From positions 98,568,806 through 98,632,805 of the forward strand of contig CM069434.1 in NCBI GenBank assembly GCA_035610365.1: 64,000 nucleotides of DNA. The letters are read 5' to 3'. The stretch comes from Aquatica leii. Lineage: Eukaryota; Arthropoda; Insecta; Coleoptera; Lampyridae. Made by a program: the position numbers and the translations under genes. This document shows, piece by piece, positions 22,256-34,330 of the stretch (positions within the stretch are counted from its first letter, which is position 1; each line of letters opens with the position of its first letter). The notes under the pieces are model-generated. The model worked only from the letters and a program-made list of their open reading frames with translations. It had not been told where the DNA came from and made no database searches.

Positions 22256-23580
22256 AGTTAGCAGTGATGGAAAAAATCCGTCTGGGTCTTGTAGTCTTGA
22301 CTTGGCAAGATAACAACGCCATTAACAAGACCAAGGCCAAAACTCAAGGCTGCAAGACCAAGACTGGATGCAAGACTAGCTCTGCAAGATATCGGCAAAA
22401 ACAAGACTATCTTGCAAGACTCTTGCAGTTTTTTATTTATTATGAACGATTATTTATTTTATTTTATTTTTTCCACATGCAAAAAAACATTTGTTTTCCT
22501 AAATAAATTATTGTATGGATACTTGAAAGTAAAAAGTTTTTTGAAAAAAGGTTGTTTCGATTTTAGAAAATTTATTTTTATTTGAAAAAGTAACCACTAT
22601 AACCATCTTAAATAAAATATTTACTTATACCAAATAAAACAATTTGAAATTTTGCTAAAATGCGATTTAATTGTAATAAATTATGTCAAGAAACCATTTT
22701 ATAATTAGGTTGTACAATAAAAAAAATTAGCTTTCCAGAAGAAGAAAGTTTACAGTAAATTTGTATTTATTGAATAGAACCCATATAGACGCTGTTACTA
22801 ATTTTAACATTTGCTTATTTGAATTAATTTAATATTTGAGTTTATCGAATATAAACTCTTCACATTTCTATGATCTAATTAAAGTATATGCAAGTAATAA
22901 AATAACACGTAAAATAACAATTTGTAGAAAAGTCTCAATTTCTTTATTCTAAATTTGTACCAAAAAGCACGTTTTACTTGGATTGGAATAAAGGCACCTA
23001 CAAATGATTTTAAACCAACACGACGCCTGTAATACTCATGCAAATCCTTCAAACATGCCGATGCGTTGTTCTTTTTTCAAAACAACTAAATTACAAAAAA
23101 AGTACATCTATTATAAAATACAACGGACGCATTGCAAATGAAATAGTGCTTATTATTTAATATTTGTGAAAAAAAAACGGTCGGTCCCTTTTATTACATG
23201 TATCTTTTTATTCTTGAAAATTTTAAAAATTATTGGTGTATGTATAATAATAATAATAATAATAATAATAACTAAAAATAAAGTAACTTAATATTCTGTA
23301 TCATCGTTCTTATTGCAGATTTAGTAGATTAATGAAAAGTAAAAAATTTTGTCTAATCTAAGAAATATATTTTACCATCTCAATTTAACATTAACGATGG
23401 TTCGGAAAATATCGAATCCCGTTAATACCGGCAGCCCTAAACGAGTGAGGGTCGGGTTGTCGTCTTTTTATCATTGATTAAAACACAAGAACTCAATTCT
23501 TAATCGACTCAAGAGCAGAAGTGTCAATTGCATCGCGATCGCCTCAAAATAAACGCAACAATCACTTTTTGTAGCTGGTT
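22256..23580. other. AT-rich DNA with CAAGAC-rich repeat and microsatellite
   Basis: 22,280-22,430 is built from variants of CAAGAC/TCTTGCAAGAC. A CAGTGATGG at 22,262 and a CGGCAGCCCTA at 23,431 each resemble hAT-type termini, but no matching partner was found for either. (TAA)n occupies about 23,241-23,270. No gene is seen. Confidence 0.45.
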
Positions 23581-23599
23581 TCTACCATCGTACATATGG

Positions 23600-25330
23600 T
23601 GAACGTTTTCTAGAATTTAATTTTGGTTTTTGCAGCACATTTAGATGGCTTTTCATTATTGCCAACACTTCCAAGCCAATTATAGATGCTGAATTTACCA
23701 TCAATAGCTATAAAAGTAAATTCAGCAAGAGCCTAAACGCCCAAACACAATGTAACACACTCTATAACAACATGTAAGCCACCTTGAACTGTCAAATCCA
23801 AGCAACATCCTCCCAACAAGCTACTCACCGCAAAAAGATAAGTTTTACATATGATAGACTAAATAGGAATATGCTACCAATCTAAAAGCAGTTAGTCTAA
23901 GCCTGTTCATATGGTATTCAAAAAGGGGGAGACTAGAGATTTTGCAGACACTATCTACCAGCAAAAGGTATTATGACATTAAATTTAAGACCAGCTTTAA
24001 AAATTTTACAAATTAATATTGTACGCATTAGTAAATCAAAAAGCAAATATCTTGCTAAACTATTAGAGGAAGAAGAAACAGACGTTGTCGTCATACAAGA
24101 AACTCATACAGCAGATAACTTTTAATTGTTCAATCAAGGAAATATCAAGGGTTCTTAATTAGTTAGTTCAATCAACAGTAAAATTTATGGCGTTGCGACC
24201 TACATAAATAATAATTTACAATCAGACAAAAATTTTGAATGTTTTCAAAATGACATTTTTTTTAGTAATAAAGGTTTTGGACATCAACGTAGTGAATATA
24301 TATAAACCAACAAATGTAGATTGGAATGATCATGTCATTTAAAGATTTGAACATCCGACTGTATACATTGGTGATTTCAATGGCCATCGTCCTTTCTAGA
24401 GCTGCAATAACACCAATTCTAGTGGAACAACATTAAACAACTTTATCGACATAAATTATCTACACTTAATTTTTATTGGAAAGAATAGGTCAACATTTTA
24501 TTCGGCCCGATAGAATAATGGTTACAATCCGGATCTATGCATTGTTACGTCTGACAAACAACATATACCTTTAAGAACCTCTAGAACTGTTTTAGGAAAC
24601 TTTCTACACTTGCAATGTAAAACTATCATTATTAAAATTGGAAACGAAATTCAGTTAAATTTAGTAAGTCCTTAATTACGATAGAATCTTATCAAAGCAA
24701 AATGCATGAATTTTTGCGAGAATTGGACGACTGTGTCAGATGGATCACACCATGTTGGAATAATTATAATCGTTTTCCTGGATTAGTTATGAAAATTGCA
24801 ACAAAATGGACTCTTAGATGTCACCGAAAGCAATATGTGTCATGTTGGGATGCTCAATGTAACACACTTTATTAAGAATTTTAAAAATTAAAAGAGATTA
24901 GATAAAGCCAAAAAACATAAATTTCACGCATTCAAGCAGAACCGCATGGTCTCTTTTGAACACTTTACAAGCTAATACTTTCTATACAGAAACCAAAAAT
25001 CCTCATCTTAACAAAATTGCTGGACGGATTGTAAAAATGTCAAAATCAAATGTCGACAACCAGAATAGAAAAATTGTCAATAAAAAATTAAGACTAATTA
25101 AAAAATCTTAACAACAAGACTCTGAAATGATCAAATCTTTCACTATTGAAAAAATAAATATTGCGATTTCACAAATCCGAAATAAGAACGCTGCAGGGTT
25201 TGAAAGAATTTTGCCAGAGTTTATTAAATATTCTAGACCAAAAACTAGACTTTTTATTAACATTTTATAATGGCATAGTTTCTACTCATGAATTACCGAG
25301 AATTTTTAAACATACTAAAATTTTAGTATG
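23600..25330 (+). mobile_element. second LINE relic (endonuclease and start of RT)
   Basis: From about 23,980 the translation reads LKILQIN...LLEEEETDVVVIQETHT, the opening of an APE-type endonuclease. It goes on through a YIGDFNGH-like segment, a TFYSAR / PDLCIVTSD segment, and then, at 25,161-25,325, NAAGFERILPEFIKYSRPKT, the start of a reverse transcriptase. Frames shift and stops intervene several times. The RT is cut off at about 25,325, just before a hairpin. Sequence from 23,600 to 23,930 is coding-like in parts and may be ORF1 or leader. APE endonucleases nick target DNA to prime reverse transcription. Confidence 0.7.
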
Positions 25331-25333
25331 TAT

Positions 25334-25412
25334 CTTCAGGCCACTGAAAATTTATTTACGGTAAGTGAACATGTTGTTCACTTACCGTAAATAAATTTTT
25401 AGTGGCCTGAAG
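25334..25412. repeat. hairpin with 38-bp arms and 3-nt loop
   Basis: Left arm 25334-25371 starts CTTCAGGCCACTGAAAATTT; right arm 25375-25412 ends in the complement AGTGGCCTGAAG. Only one mismatch is seen. The loop is TGT. The right end overlaps the hammerhead-like motif, so the left arm is an inverted copy of the sequence leading into that motif. Confidence 0.9.
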
Positions 25413-25436
25413 AAGTGCACGCTAGAGGCACGAAAC
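25407..25436 (+). ncRNA. hammerhead-ribozyme-like motif (Penelope-type)
   Basis: CTGAAGA, then stem GTGC/GCAC with a 9-nt loop, then GAAAC. This is the order of the conserved hammerhead core (CTGANGA, stem II, GAAA), with one base different from the canonical CTGATGA. Such minimal hammerheads are known in the terminal repeats of Penelope-like elements. No convincing stem III with an NTH cleavage triplet is visible, so activity is doubtful. No Penelope coding sequence is adjacent. Confidence 0.4.
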
Positions 25437-25739
25437 GTAGCCATATAAACAGTTTAGAGTGGTTTTTATTGCCCCTCCTAAAGAAGATAAAAAACTCAAA
25501 CTAACTACAATTTTGTATTGCATAATTTAATGTACATACAAAAAATTTAAAAAATAGTTCAAAATAGTCTCAATTTGAGTAGTTTTAATTTATAGTAAAA
25601 TTAAAATGTAGCTAAGTATTCTTGTTTTGAACAATGAAGATTTGTCACATATTTTATTAGTTAGTGTCATTTTTTTATGGAGGCTGATTCACACGGTTTT
25701 TACACAATAGTGACAACCCCAGTTGTGCGGTAATTTGAG
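25437..25739. other. AT-rich DNA without gene
   Basis: Nothing recognisable apart from the flank of the piggyBac TTAA target. Confidence 0.5.
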
Positions 25740-26019
25740 TTAACCCGTAACTACAGACGACACGTGTGTAAGTCACCTCTGCCCTTGAATTGTTCAAGTA
25801 CTCCCCTCCACGAGTATCTACGCGGATGCGACGCTATGTACCTTCGACGGCTTCAGTAATAAACTGTTCGTGTTTGTCTATGGCTGATTGGTGCCGTTTT
25901 CAATTTTTTACGAGCGATTTTATTTTGGCTGGTGTCTGTGAGACGTAAGGTTGGTGTAAGTGTGATTTTTATACGGTATGAAAATTTATAAAAAATGATT
26001 TCCTAGTTAGCTTTTCGAT

Positions 26020-27301
26020 ATGGATGACAACAATCTACCTGGTCCTTCAAAAAGGGTGAGGTATACCGACCCAGATTTCAAAGAAACTGTTTTAAAATGG
26101 GCCGAAAAGGATTATTCCTTCGATGAGGACGATGACGTAGCTGATGGCGACTTTATTTTGAGCGAACACGACAGTGAAAGTGAATTTAAGATGGAAGATA
26201 ACGAGAACAATGATATTACATCTGAATTAGATTCGTCAAATTTATCTGGTGAGGGAAATTCAAGATAGAATGATTATTCTTCAAAATATTATTACGGGAA
26301 AAATCGCTTCAAGTTCCAATCCTGCTTTTGAAAAAAATATAAGAACCTTGAAACACAATATTGCCTTGAAATGCCCAGGACTAAAAATTAACGCTGCGAC
26401 AGTTAATTAAAAGTTAGTAAAGTTTAGCAAAATTCGGGACAAAATTCAAGAAAAAAACTAGTGATCTTCGCGATATGGATATTATAGAATTGCAAAGTTT
26501 TCTAGCAGCTCTTCTAATGACTTCAATTTTTAAATCCAACGATGAAGATATTACATTCATATTTGCTACCGACGGTACTGGTAGGGACATTTTCCGCTGC
26601 ATAACCAATTCAAATCGATTAGCAATGATTCTTGCTTGTATCCGGTTTGATGATAAGAAGACCCGCGCTGAACGAAGCCAAACAGATCCACTAGCTGCCA
26701 TTTCAGAGATTTTAAATATTTTTATTAAAAATTGGCAATGTGTATATTCCATTGGTACTGGTGCATGTATTAATGAAATGTTGGTGTCTTTTCGAGGACG
26801 CTGCAGATTTAAAATGTACATGCCAAACAAGCCATGTAAATATCTTTTCAATGCATATGTGTATACACTCTGTCTGACGAGGAAAAAAATATTCCAAACC
26901 AACCCAATCAATTATCCGCCTTGCAAAACCGTTGTTTGGCATAAATAGAAATATAACGGCAGATAACTGGTTCTCTTTGATAGAAGCAGTGACTCTACTA
27001 AGAACTAAGAAATTGACCTACCTAGGAACATTAAAAAAAACAAGAGGGAGATACCAGTCGAATTTCTTCCTAACAAAAATAGAGAGGTTGGCTTTTCTAT
27101 ATATGGATACACAAAAGATATGACATTACTGTCTATTATGTTCAAAAAAAAATAAAACTGTCGTGTTAATTTTATCGATGCATCATAATCAGTTCACGGA
27201 TCCGAAAACGGGGAAACCAGAAATTATATCACACTATAATTTGACAAAAGGGGGAGTGGATGCAATCGATGAAAAATGTACCGTATACTCATGTAGCAGG
27301 A
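26020..27301 (+). pseudogene. piggyBac transposase copy 1, N-terminal and catalytic part
   Basis: Starts MDDNNLPGPSKRVRYTDPDF with an acidic N-terminal region (about 82 residues), then the DDE_Tnp_1_7 domain: DLRDMDIIELQSFL, DGTGRDIFRCITNSNR, EMLVSFRGRCRFKMYMPNKP, TADNWFSLIEAV. The first catalytic Asp region reads CINEM, where copy 2 has CIDE, so this Asp is replaced by Asn. About 13 codons after NKPCK, present in copy 2 (an IALTDARTGY stretch), are missing. The frame changes several times, and the third catalytic region (GVDAIDEKC) is just before the insert. The family enzyme cuts and pastes at TTAA without leaving a footprint. Confidence 0.85.
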
Positions 27302-29925
27302 TCCCATAGAAGAAAGTACCATGGGCCCAGGCTTGGCTCAGGCTGAGCCCAACTTTGTAAAAGCCTGGGCCAAGCCTGTAAGCCAAGCTTTGTCTAGCCT
27401 TGGCAGAAGTCTGGAATAATAATCATGGCCCAGTCCTGAACGCCAGCTCTAGGCCATGGTAAGTTGCCAAGACTGGGCCATGATCGGTTGCCAAAACTGG
27501 GCCATGCTTAGTTGCCAAGACTGGTACATGCTGGTACAAAATTAAATGCCAAGAATTAAGCATTAATAAAACAATGGAATAAATAATTGTATGAAGGTAT
27601 TTACACTTTATTGTTATTACTTGTATTATGTACTATTTAAATTACATAAAGTTTTTTAATTACTATTGAGATCTCGTCTTAAATTATATTAACATTTACA
27701 TAGCTAGTACAGTTATTATTATTTAAAAAAAAGCAGACACATTTAAGTATTAAATCTTATTCTGACTTATAATAAAAAATACAATATTCTTAATAGTATG
27801 ATAATGTTTTATCATATCATGCTAATTAATATGAACCATTACAATAAGAATAAAATAGTTAAAAGTAAATTTCAGTTTTATACTTAATCTCAACATTAGT
27901 TCTCTCTGTTGCGTTGAGCTTTTCCGCCCTCTGTCTTTGGCCTCCGATAAATAGCTACTTACTTTACTGCAATTGTTACACTTATTACCAATCCTCGCCA
28001 ATGTTTTTCCATGCTTATTGTTTACGCGGTGGATCTGCTGAATATTGAAGAACTTCCAATATCTTCTTAAATTGTTATCTTATGTGGTAATTCACGCTTC
28101 TTTTCAATTTAGATAGATTAACACGTTGCAATTTTTTTGCCAGATTATCGTAATTCTTGAACCCTAGAAATTGTACAATAATTAACCCTGGCATTAATAT
28201 TTTTTTAAATTAAATGTAATTTAATAAATCACAACAAACAAATAAATAGTGTAGAGATAAAACATTTCAAGATAATTTTTCCATATTATGATTTGAAGTA
28301 TTTTTTATTTCTTTGGATCACGTTCCCGTGGTTTGTTATCAGCATATGTGCATGTATTAAAATCTTAAACTACTATGTTTGTTGGATGTATCATATTTCA
28401 ATTATGAAATGACATCTAATTAATGAAATAATAATAAATACCTTTAAATTCCGTCGTACTATCAAACGCAGTTTCCGTGCCATTCTCAGTTTCACGATGC
28501 AGGGAACTAATACCCAGACTCAGTGTCGTTTGGCTGATTTTCTTTCGTTTCCAAGGGCCGTGGTTGAGCTAACAACTGAGCGACTTTCGTAAAATTTAAT
28601 ACGGTAATTTCACTATCTTTAAGCGTGCGATTCACTCTTAGCCTCAGTGCCGCTCTCCAAATCAATTGTTTTGTACGATTTTTTTAAGCGACGTAATCCT
28701 TGGGCAAGATCCTCTGAAATGACAATAAGTTATGTTACACAATTACAATAACACTAGGCATCATTACTTCTATTGTTAGACTAAATTCAACTACATCTGT
28801 GAACAAAAATAAGTTGACAATGTAATATGAAAAATCACACAGTTTAAAACTTATAAAACATAAAATCCAAATTTGATAACTATGAAAAGGTTAATTACAA
28901 GATAGTACCTCGAAATAACATTAATACTATAAATGAAGTAATTGATGTACGTAAATACTTACTAGCTTTACAAAGAACCTTGATTGGGTACTTATTCCAC
29001 GTCTAGTAAGCTTCACATTGATGACTGTATAACTGAAACTCGGAGATTTGATTCATCATCTTTACTACTTTGGCAATGAGAAAAATCTTACATTTAACTA
29101 ACAGATGATGTAAACAAGGATGGCGGCTGCGCTAAACGAAAATACCCGAATCTCGCCGTACGTAACCGAACGGCTCAAGTTTCAATTCTACACTTTCGAT
29201 ATTATCATAACTCAACTTATTAACCGATTTTTTAAAATTTTTAACATTGAAAAAAATTATTATTGCTATTTTCTTGGATAATCCAGCCTTGGCACAAGGC
29301 TGGGTCAACCAGTCTTGAACTAAGCTTGGGTCCCCATGGAATAGAAATGCTGGGTTATCCAGACTTGGGCCAAACTTGGATTCTTATGGAATGGCCAAGG
29401 ATGGTTTATACAAGCTTGGGCCAAGCTTGGCTAATAATTTGCATGGCCGAAGCTGGGTCAACCAGTCTTGGCCCAAGCTTGGGTTTCCATGGAATAGCTA
29501 AGGATGGGTTATGCAAACTTGAGCTCAGCTTGGGTAAGAATTGGCATGGCTGAGGATGGGTCAACCAGTGTAAGACCAAGCTTGGGTCTCCATGGAATGG
29601 CCAAGGCTAGGTTATCCAGGCTTGGGCCAAACTTCGATTCTCGTGGAATGGCCAAGGATGGGTTATACAAGCTTGGGCCAAGCTTGGCTAATAATTTGCA
29701 TGGCCGAAGCTGGGTCAACCAGTCTTGACCCAAGCTTGGGTTTCCATGGAACAGCAAAGGATGGGTTATACAAGCTTGGGCCAAGCTTGGGTAATTGGAA
29801 TAGCCGAGGCTAAGCTACCCAGTCCTGAACCAAGTCTAGGCCAATACAGGTACGCCAAACTTAGGTTTCTTAGTACTGGGCCAGGTCTGGCCCCGTTATC
29901 TATTTCTGGGGTTTCCTGTATGGGG
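27302..29925. mobile_element. unclassified 2.6-kb element inserted in piggyBac copy 1
   Basis: Copy 2 of the piggyBac supplies the uninterrupted sequence AGCAGGAGAACTCGG, which fixes the insertion point. Ends read TCCCATAGAAGAAAG and, inverted, TCCCCATACAGGAAAC, and GGA occurs at both junctions, a possible 3-bp duplication. Both flanks carry arrays of GCTTGGGCCAAGCTTGG-type repeats (27,325-27,545 and 29,280-29,880), like subterminal repeats of CACTA- or Harbinger-type elements. The middle is AT rich. 28,442-28,713 (minus) has coding-like pieces with splice-like ends, but frames do not hold. The superfamily is unknown. Confidence 0.65.
29280..29880 (+). repeat. higher-order GC-richer minisatellite, ~254-bp period
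   Basis: GGGTCAACCAGT recurs at about 29303, 29458, 29558 and 29712, giving alternating spacings of 155, 100 and 154. Two sub-unit types therefore form a ~254-bp higher-order unit present a little over twice. Each sub-unit contains AAGCTTGGGCCAAGCTTGG and CCATGGAAT. Open frames through this array are by-products of the repeat. Confidence 0.8.
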
Positions 29926-30318
29926 AAAACTCGGCGTTGGCCAATGGCCTTATTTTACAGAATGGTTGATATTGCATCAGTGAATGCCTATGTTCTTCAA
30001 ACATCTTTTCGGGATTACACGGACATTTCTCGATACAATTTTATAAAAGAATTGGCAATGGAGTTGATTACGCCGGAGTCAAAACGTCGTTTTAGCAACC
30101 CGCGTATTTCTCGAGAAAAACGTATGAACATCGGGCGCATCCTACATATAAATGAAGAAATAGAGGTGGGCGAGGAAGAGAAATTGGCGGCCAGGAAAAC
30201 CTGTAGGATTTGTCCATCAAACAATAAAAGGAGAACGGCCTATTTTTGTATTATGTACAAGCGTCCAGTGTGTTTGGAATGTACAAAGAAATTGTGCATG
30301 TGCTGTATAAAAAAATAA
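29926..30318 (+). pseudogene. piggyBac transposase copy 1, C-terminal part
   Basis: Resumes after the insert at TRRWPMALFYRMVDIASVNAYVL and stays open to the stop. It ends with the cysteine-rich C-terminal domain (CRICPSN...YFC...CLECTKKLCMCC), a zinc-binding cross-brace finger that in piggyBac family enzymes binds the inner terminal repeats. Upstream, the frame runs into the minisatellite and makes an artificial 197-codon frame from 29,725. Confidence 0.85.
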
Positions 30319-30715
30319 GAAAGTGTATGCCCTGCAATTTGCTTTATACTAACTTTGTTTAACATACTGTTATGATTTTTAGATTTAGTTATAAGTATAT
30401 TTTATAAATCAAATAAAATCAGTACCGGGTTTACTTTTATTGGGGATAATTTCAGATGAAATATATTATGTGTCAAAATCCAAACATTGTTGCTTCATTA
30501 ATAAGAAAATATTTTCCTGTAAACAAACGTGTTAGTATTTAACAATTAAAATAGTCTCATTTTGTAGTCAGTAAACCTAAAATGATATCTGATATATATA
30601 AATAATATTATTAAAAAAGCATTATATCAATTTTTGATAAAATAAAATTGCCGTCTAAGAGACGTCACGTCTGTTAAAGTGTGACTGAACTGTCACGTCT
30701 GTGGTTACGGGTTAA

Positions 30716-32380
30716 TCATATTGCTAATATTTAAACTCCACCGCTAGTTGTGTTAGTAATAGCTTTATAAGTATCTTCAATTTAATTTTTGTTCAATTAT
30801 TTTAAAACAACTTTTTCCACGCAGTTTGTGTTTTTGTTAAGTAACAACAACAAATAATTTGGTGTCTACAATAGCTATTTTTTACAACGGTTCAACAACG
30901 TGTGTAAAATGCAATTTGTTGCGCAAAAATAAAAAAATTTATTCAAAAATTTTTTTTTGCAGTACGACTCAATTTCAGCAAGGAGCCGATACCATTTGTG
31001 GTGATTTTAACATTTTAAATTTTTGTTTATTATAAAAGTAAGCAAATAAAATTTAGAATGGTAGTGTCTACTTAATTTTGGAATAATTCCAATAAAATTA
31101 AACTTATTTTAAAAAAAATTGACGTGGGTGTAATTTTCTTTTAATTACTACATAACGTGAACGTAAATGAAAAAATATAGCTGTGGTTAGTTTTCTAACC
31201 TGTGGGTTTTAAACTACCATTTTTATTATATAATTTTTTTTAGTCATAACAGTAAGGTCAAGACTATTTCAAAGTAATTGACAAGGAAAATTATACAAAA
31301 TATAAATTTATTTTTTTGTAAACTTATGTTTACAATAGTGCTACTAAGAAAATACAATAGTTAAATTAATTAACATCGATTAACTACATGTTCAATAAGT
31401 TTTTTTTTTCAGATTACAAAGAAATGTATTTCAACAGTACATCTTATGTAAAACTGAAATGTCGTTTTACTTAGCATATACGGAAACAGGTTGTTATATG
31501 ATCTCATGCCATTTTTAGATAGTTTGTGCTTCTTTTATGTTTTTAGTGTTTGAATATATTTCAAGTATGCGTTATGGTTTTTTACAGTGTCATTTTACTT
31601 AGTTGAAGAATTATGGTATATTGTTATAACTACTGCTTTTTATGCAGTTTCGTAGCAAGAGCTTTTTTAAATATTTTTTATGCAGGTTTTTACGTTTAGT
31701 CAATAACCAAATTTCAAACGTATATTATCCATATACTTATATGACATAGATTTCACAGAAGTATTTACTTTTATGCTTATTCTACAAAATTTGTTATTAG
31801 TAATACGCATTTGCATTATCATGAATAAGAAATTCCCCAAATGTATTTTATTTTTAAATTATTTAGCATAAGTTTTTTTGGTAAATAACGTAAACGTAAA
31901 AACGTTAAACTTTAGTAGCTGCTTTCTAATCACTATTATCGTAATTATCACAATTTGCATTTAGTTAAATCCAATATTAATATTATTAAATTAAATTGTT
32001 GTCATTTTAAAAGTAAAAAAAGTTGTATTCGTTGTCAGAACTTACACTTTATCAAAATGGGTAGTATAATTCCTCAATGCCTCTTCTGTGACATAAACAG
32101 TATCTAAAATAAATAAAAAAGCATAAAAAAGCCAAAATAAAGAAAACTACAACAAACATGCAAAAAACAAGAACAGTGTGAAGTTAACCACGGATCTATC
32201 CCTAAAAATTAGTTTTGAATTTAATGCAAATATAAAGGATTTAAACAGTTCCAAATTAAACTTAACATATAAATTTACTCCTCAGCATAATTTATTATTT
32301 TTTTATATAAGTTTTATTAAACATAATAAAAATAGTTAATAATTGTAATAGTGTCATTTTTGCAAGAATAGTCATAAGAA
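30716..32380. other. AT-rich intergenic DNA
   Basis: No coding region, RNA gene or repeat family recognised. Small scattered A/T runs only. Confidence 0.5.
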
Positions 32381-32639
32381 CAAGGATAGTTATGCACTAT
32401 AAAATGTAAAAATATGCATGCATTTATGCACGTAAAATGTGTAAAATATGCACTTAAATATGCAGTTTAAAACATTAATTTTGCAGTAAATATTAACTGA
32501 TTATTTGATTAATATTAGATAAAATGACAAAAAAATCACAACACTGAAACTAAATATATAATATATTTACATATAAAAATACAGTTAAAACAAAAAAACC
32601 TTAATTTAATTTAAAAATTTTATAATTAATATATCACAG

Positions 32640-33760
32640 GATGATATCTTGGAGCAAATTTAAATTTTGCAATTTTACTAATTTCATAGTTATCTGTCGC
32701 ACAATAATTTGATTATTTATTGTCGCCACTTAAAACACGACATATATCTTAAATTTCTTTCAATCCGCTATTCTTCTGTAAAACGGAAGATAGTTTATTT
32801 TTAACTTTAGATACTACATTGGGAATTGCGTTAATTTTTTCAACTGCATCTTGCACAACTGTTAAATTTTTATTTAACAACACGACGTTTTTCTAATTTT
32901 TTTATTGCAGGTGGAATACACTTATAGTGGGTTTTTATAAAAGTCTGAAGTTCTGAAATTTTTTTTTTCTTAAACATTGCTTGAGCAGTTTCAATACATT
33001 TAGCTTCAGAAGTATCTAAACTCAAAATGATCTGCATAGTATTCTGCTGCCGTTAACAAAGTTTCACAACGAGTTAGAATGGGTTCAGGTGGCAATGGTA
33101 TGTTATGAGCAGTTTCTTTAAATGTTGCTATTCCTTTAGGAGTCTTTACAAGTATCTTCTTTACTACAAATATTAATTTATTTACGTCTGAATTCTCAGA
33201 ACGGCAGTTTCTGAAACCCTGTGTAGACTATGAGCTAAACAAGTTACATGGATGATTTTTGAATATAAAGTCTTTAGACCATCCATAACTTGTACAGAAT
33301 CGCACCTGTGCATGTCAGTAGTGAAATAAATTATGTTGGTCCTCTTCTTCTGCAAACACCTCAACCAAAAAATTTACAACGTACCTTCCACATACGTAAT
33401 AATTTTTGCCTATTTTGGGTCTTATTTGTTCCAGCGATTGTTGATGCGTTTTTCGAAGTGTTGATTCGTCTGGAACGATCTGTTTAGTGTGCTGCTTCAA
33501 AAACGCTTTTAGTTTCTTATTTTTCAACTTATACAGAGGAATTTCAGCAGACACAAACGCACCACACAAATCTTTATTAAATTCAGAAAACCGAGGTTCC
33601 GATTTAAATAAAGCTGCACTGATCAAAGTTTGATGGGGCTCAGAGTTTTTAACGCTTCTTAATTTTGTATCTTTAACTGTTTTAACGTGTCGGTCAACTC
33701 GAAACTTTTTGGTTGCAATAACTGGAATATTGCATATTTTACAAAATAAATAAAACCATC
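32640..33760 (-). pseudogene. hAT-type transposase relic (CGGBP1-like family)
   Basis: Minus strand, 5' to 3': a BED-like zinc finger stretch (FCKICN...FRVDRHVKTVKD), then 33,626-33,315 with FSEFNKDLCGAFVSAEIPLYKL, ESTLRKTHQQSLEQI and GRYVVNFLVEVF, then pieces resembling HAQ..CLAHSLHRV and EPILTRCETLLTAAEYYADHF. This order is that of the insect hAT-derived proteins related to CGGBP1. There are several stops and frame shifts, so it is dead. Intact proteins bind the element ends through the BED finger and cut with an RNase H-like fold. Confidence 0.7.
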
Positions 33761-34330
33761 AGTGGTAAAGTCGCCATTGTACTCCGCCGAAAAGAACGTA
33801 TAGCTACTTTACCCATAATCCAGAGTTTTCATTTGTCGATCACGTCTTACTAACACCGCTGGTCTTACATTAAAAGAATTAATTTGTTTAAAACAAGCTA
33901 ACCACTTTAAAACGTAATATAACTGAACACAGAAGGTTAAAAAATGGGCTAGCGTTTCCCCTTATAATTGCAACGTGGATGCAATAAAAGATTTACCAGT
34001 TGATTATAGAAAATTTTAGTACACTTTAACCCTCTCATTAGAAATACAATAAGATATCTTTCAACGGATTGTTTATGGATTTTATAAATTTATTGTGTAA
34101 CATTTTGGCACGCCTAATTGTCTTATCGGTTTACAATCGCAACGAATTGTGAGTAAAAACAATAAATTTTACAACTTTTTTTTAACAACTTCTAAATATA
34201 AATAAAAAATAATTTGTCAATAACGTAACAATTGTATTTCGAGAAAATGAATTTCTGCAAATAGCAGTTCACAATCTATAAAAATGCAAACAAAATTAAA
34301 TGTAATACCACATATTGGTCAAATATCCTT

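Larger units (their letters stand above)
25744..30711 (+). mobile_element. piggyBac element, copy 1 (with 2.6-kb insert)
   Basis: Begins CCCGTAACTACAGACG and ends with the inverted CGTCTGTGGTTACGGG; TTAA flanks both ends (25740-25743, 30712-30715), the piggyBac target. The transposase reads on the plus strand and is split by an unrelated insert (27,302-29,925). Without the insert it is about 2.34 kb, the same as copy 2 at 58,102-60,479. Termini and TTAA sites are intact, but the transposase is dead. Confidence 0.92.

Noticed and set aside
22246-22506. 86-codon frame with CKTKTGCKT repeats
   Set aside because: Comes from the CAAGAC-rich repeat; no protein-like domain.
22262-23441. hAT element between CAGTGATGG (22,262) and CGGCAGCCCTA (23,431)
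   Set aside because: The two ends do not match each other and no 8-bp duplication was seen.
29263-29813. Several overlapping frames of 70-95 codons on both strands
   Set aside because: By-products of the ~254-bp higher-order repeat, whose sub-units keep frames open.
33757-33775. CAGTGGTAAAGTCGCC, identical to part of the tRNA-like unit
   Set aside because: Only 16 bases match; no B box or T-run follows, so too short to call a copy.
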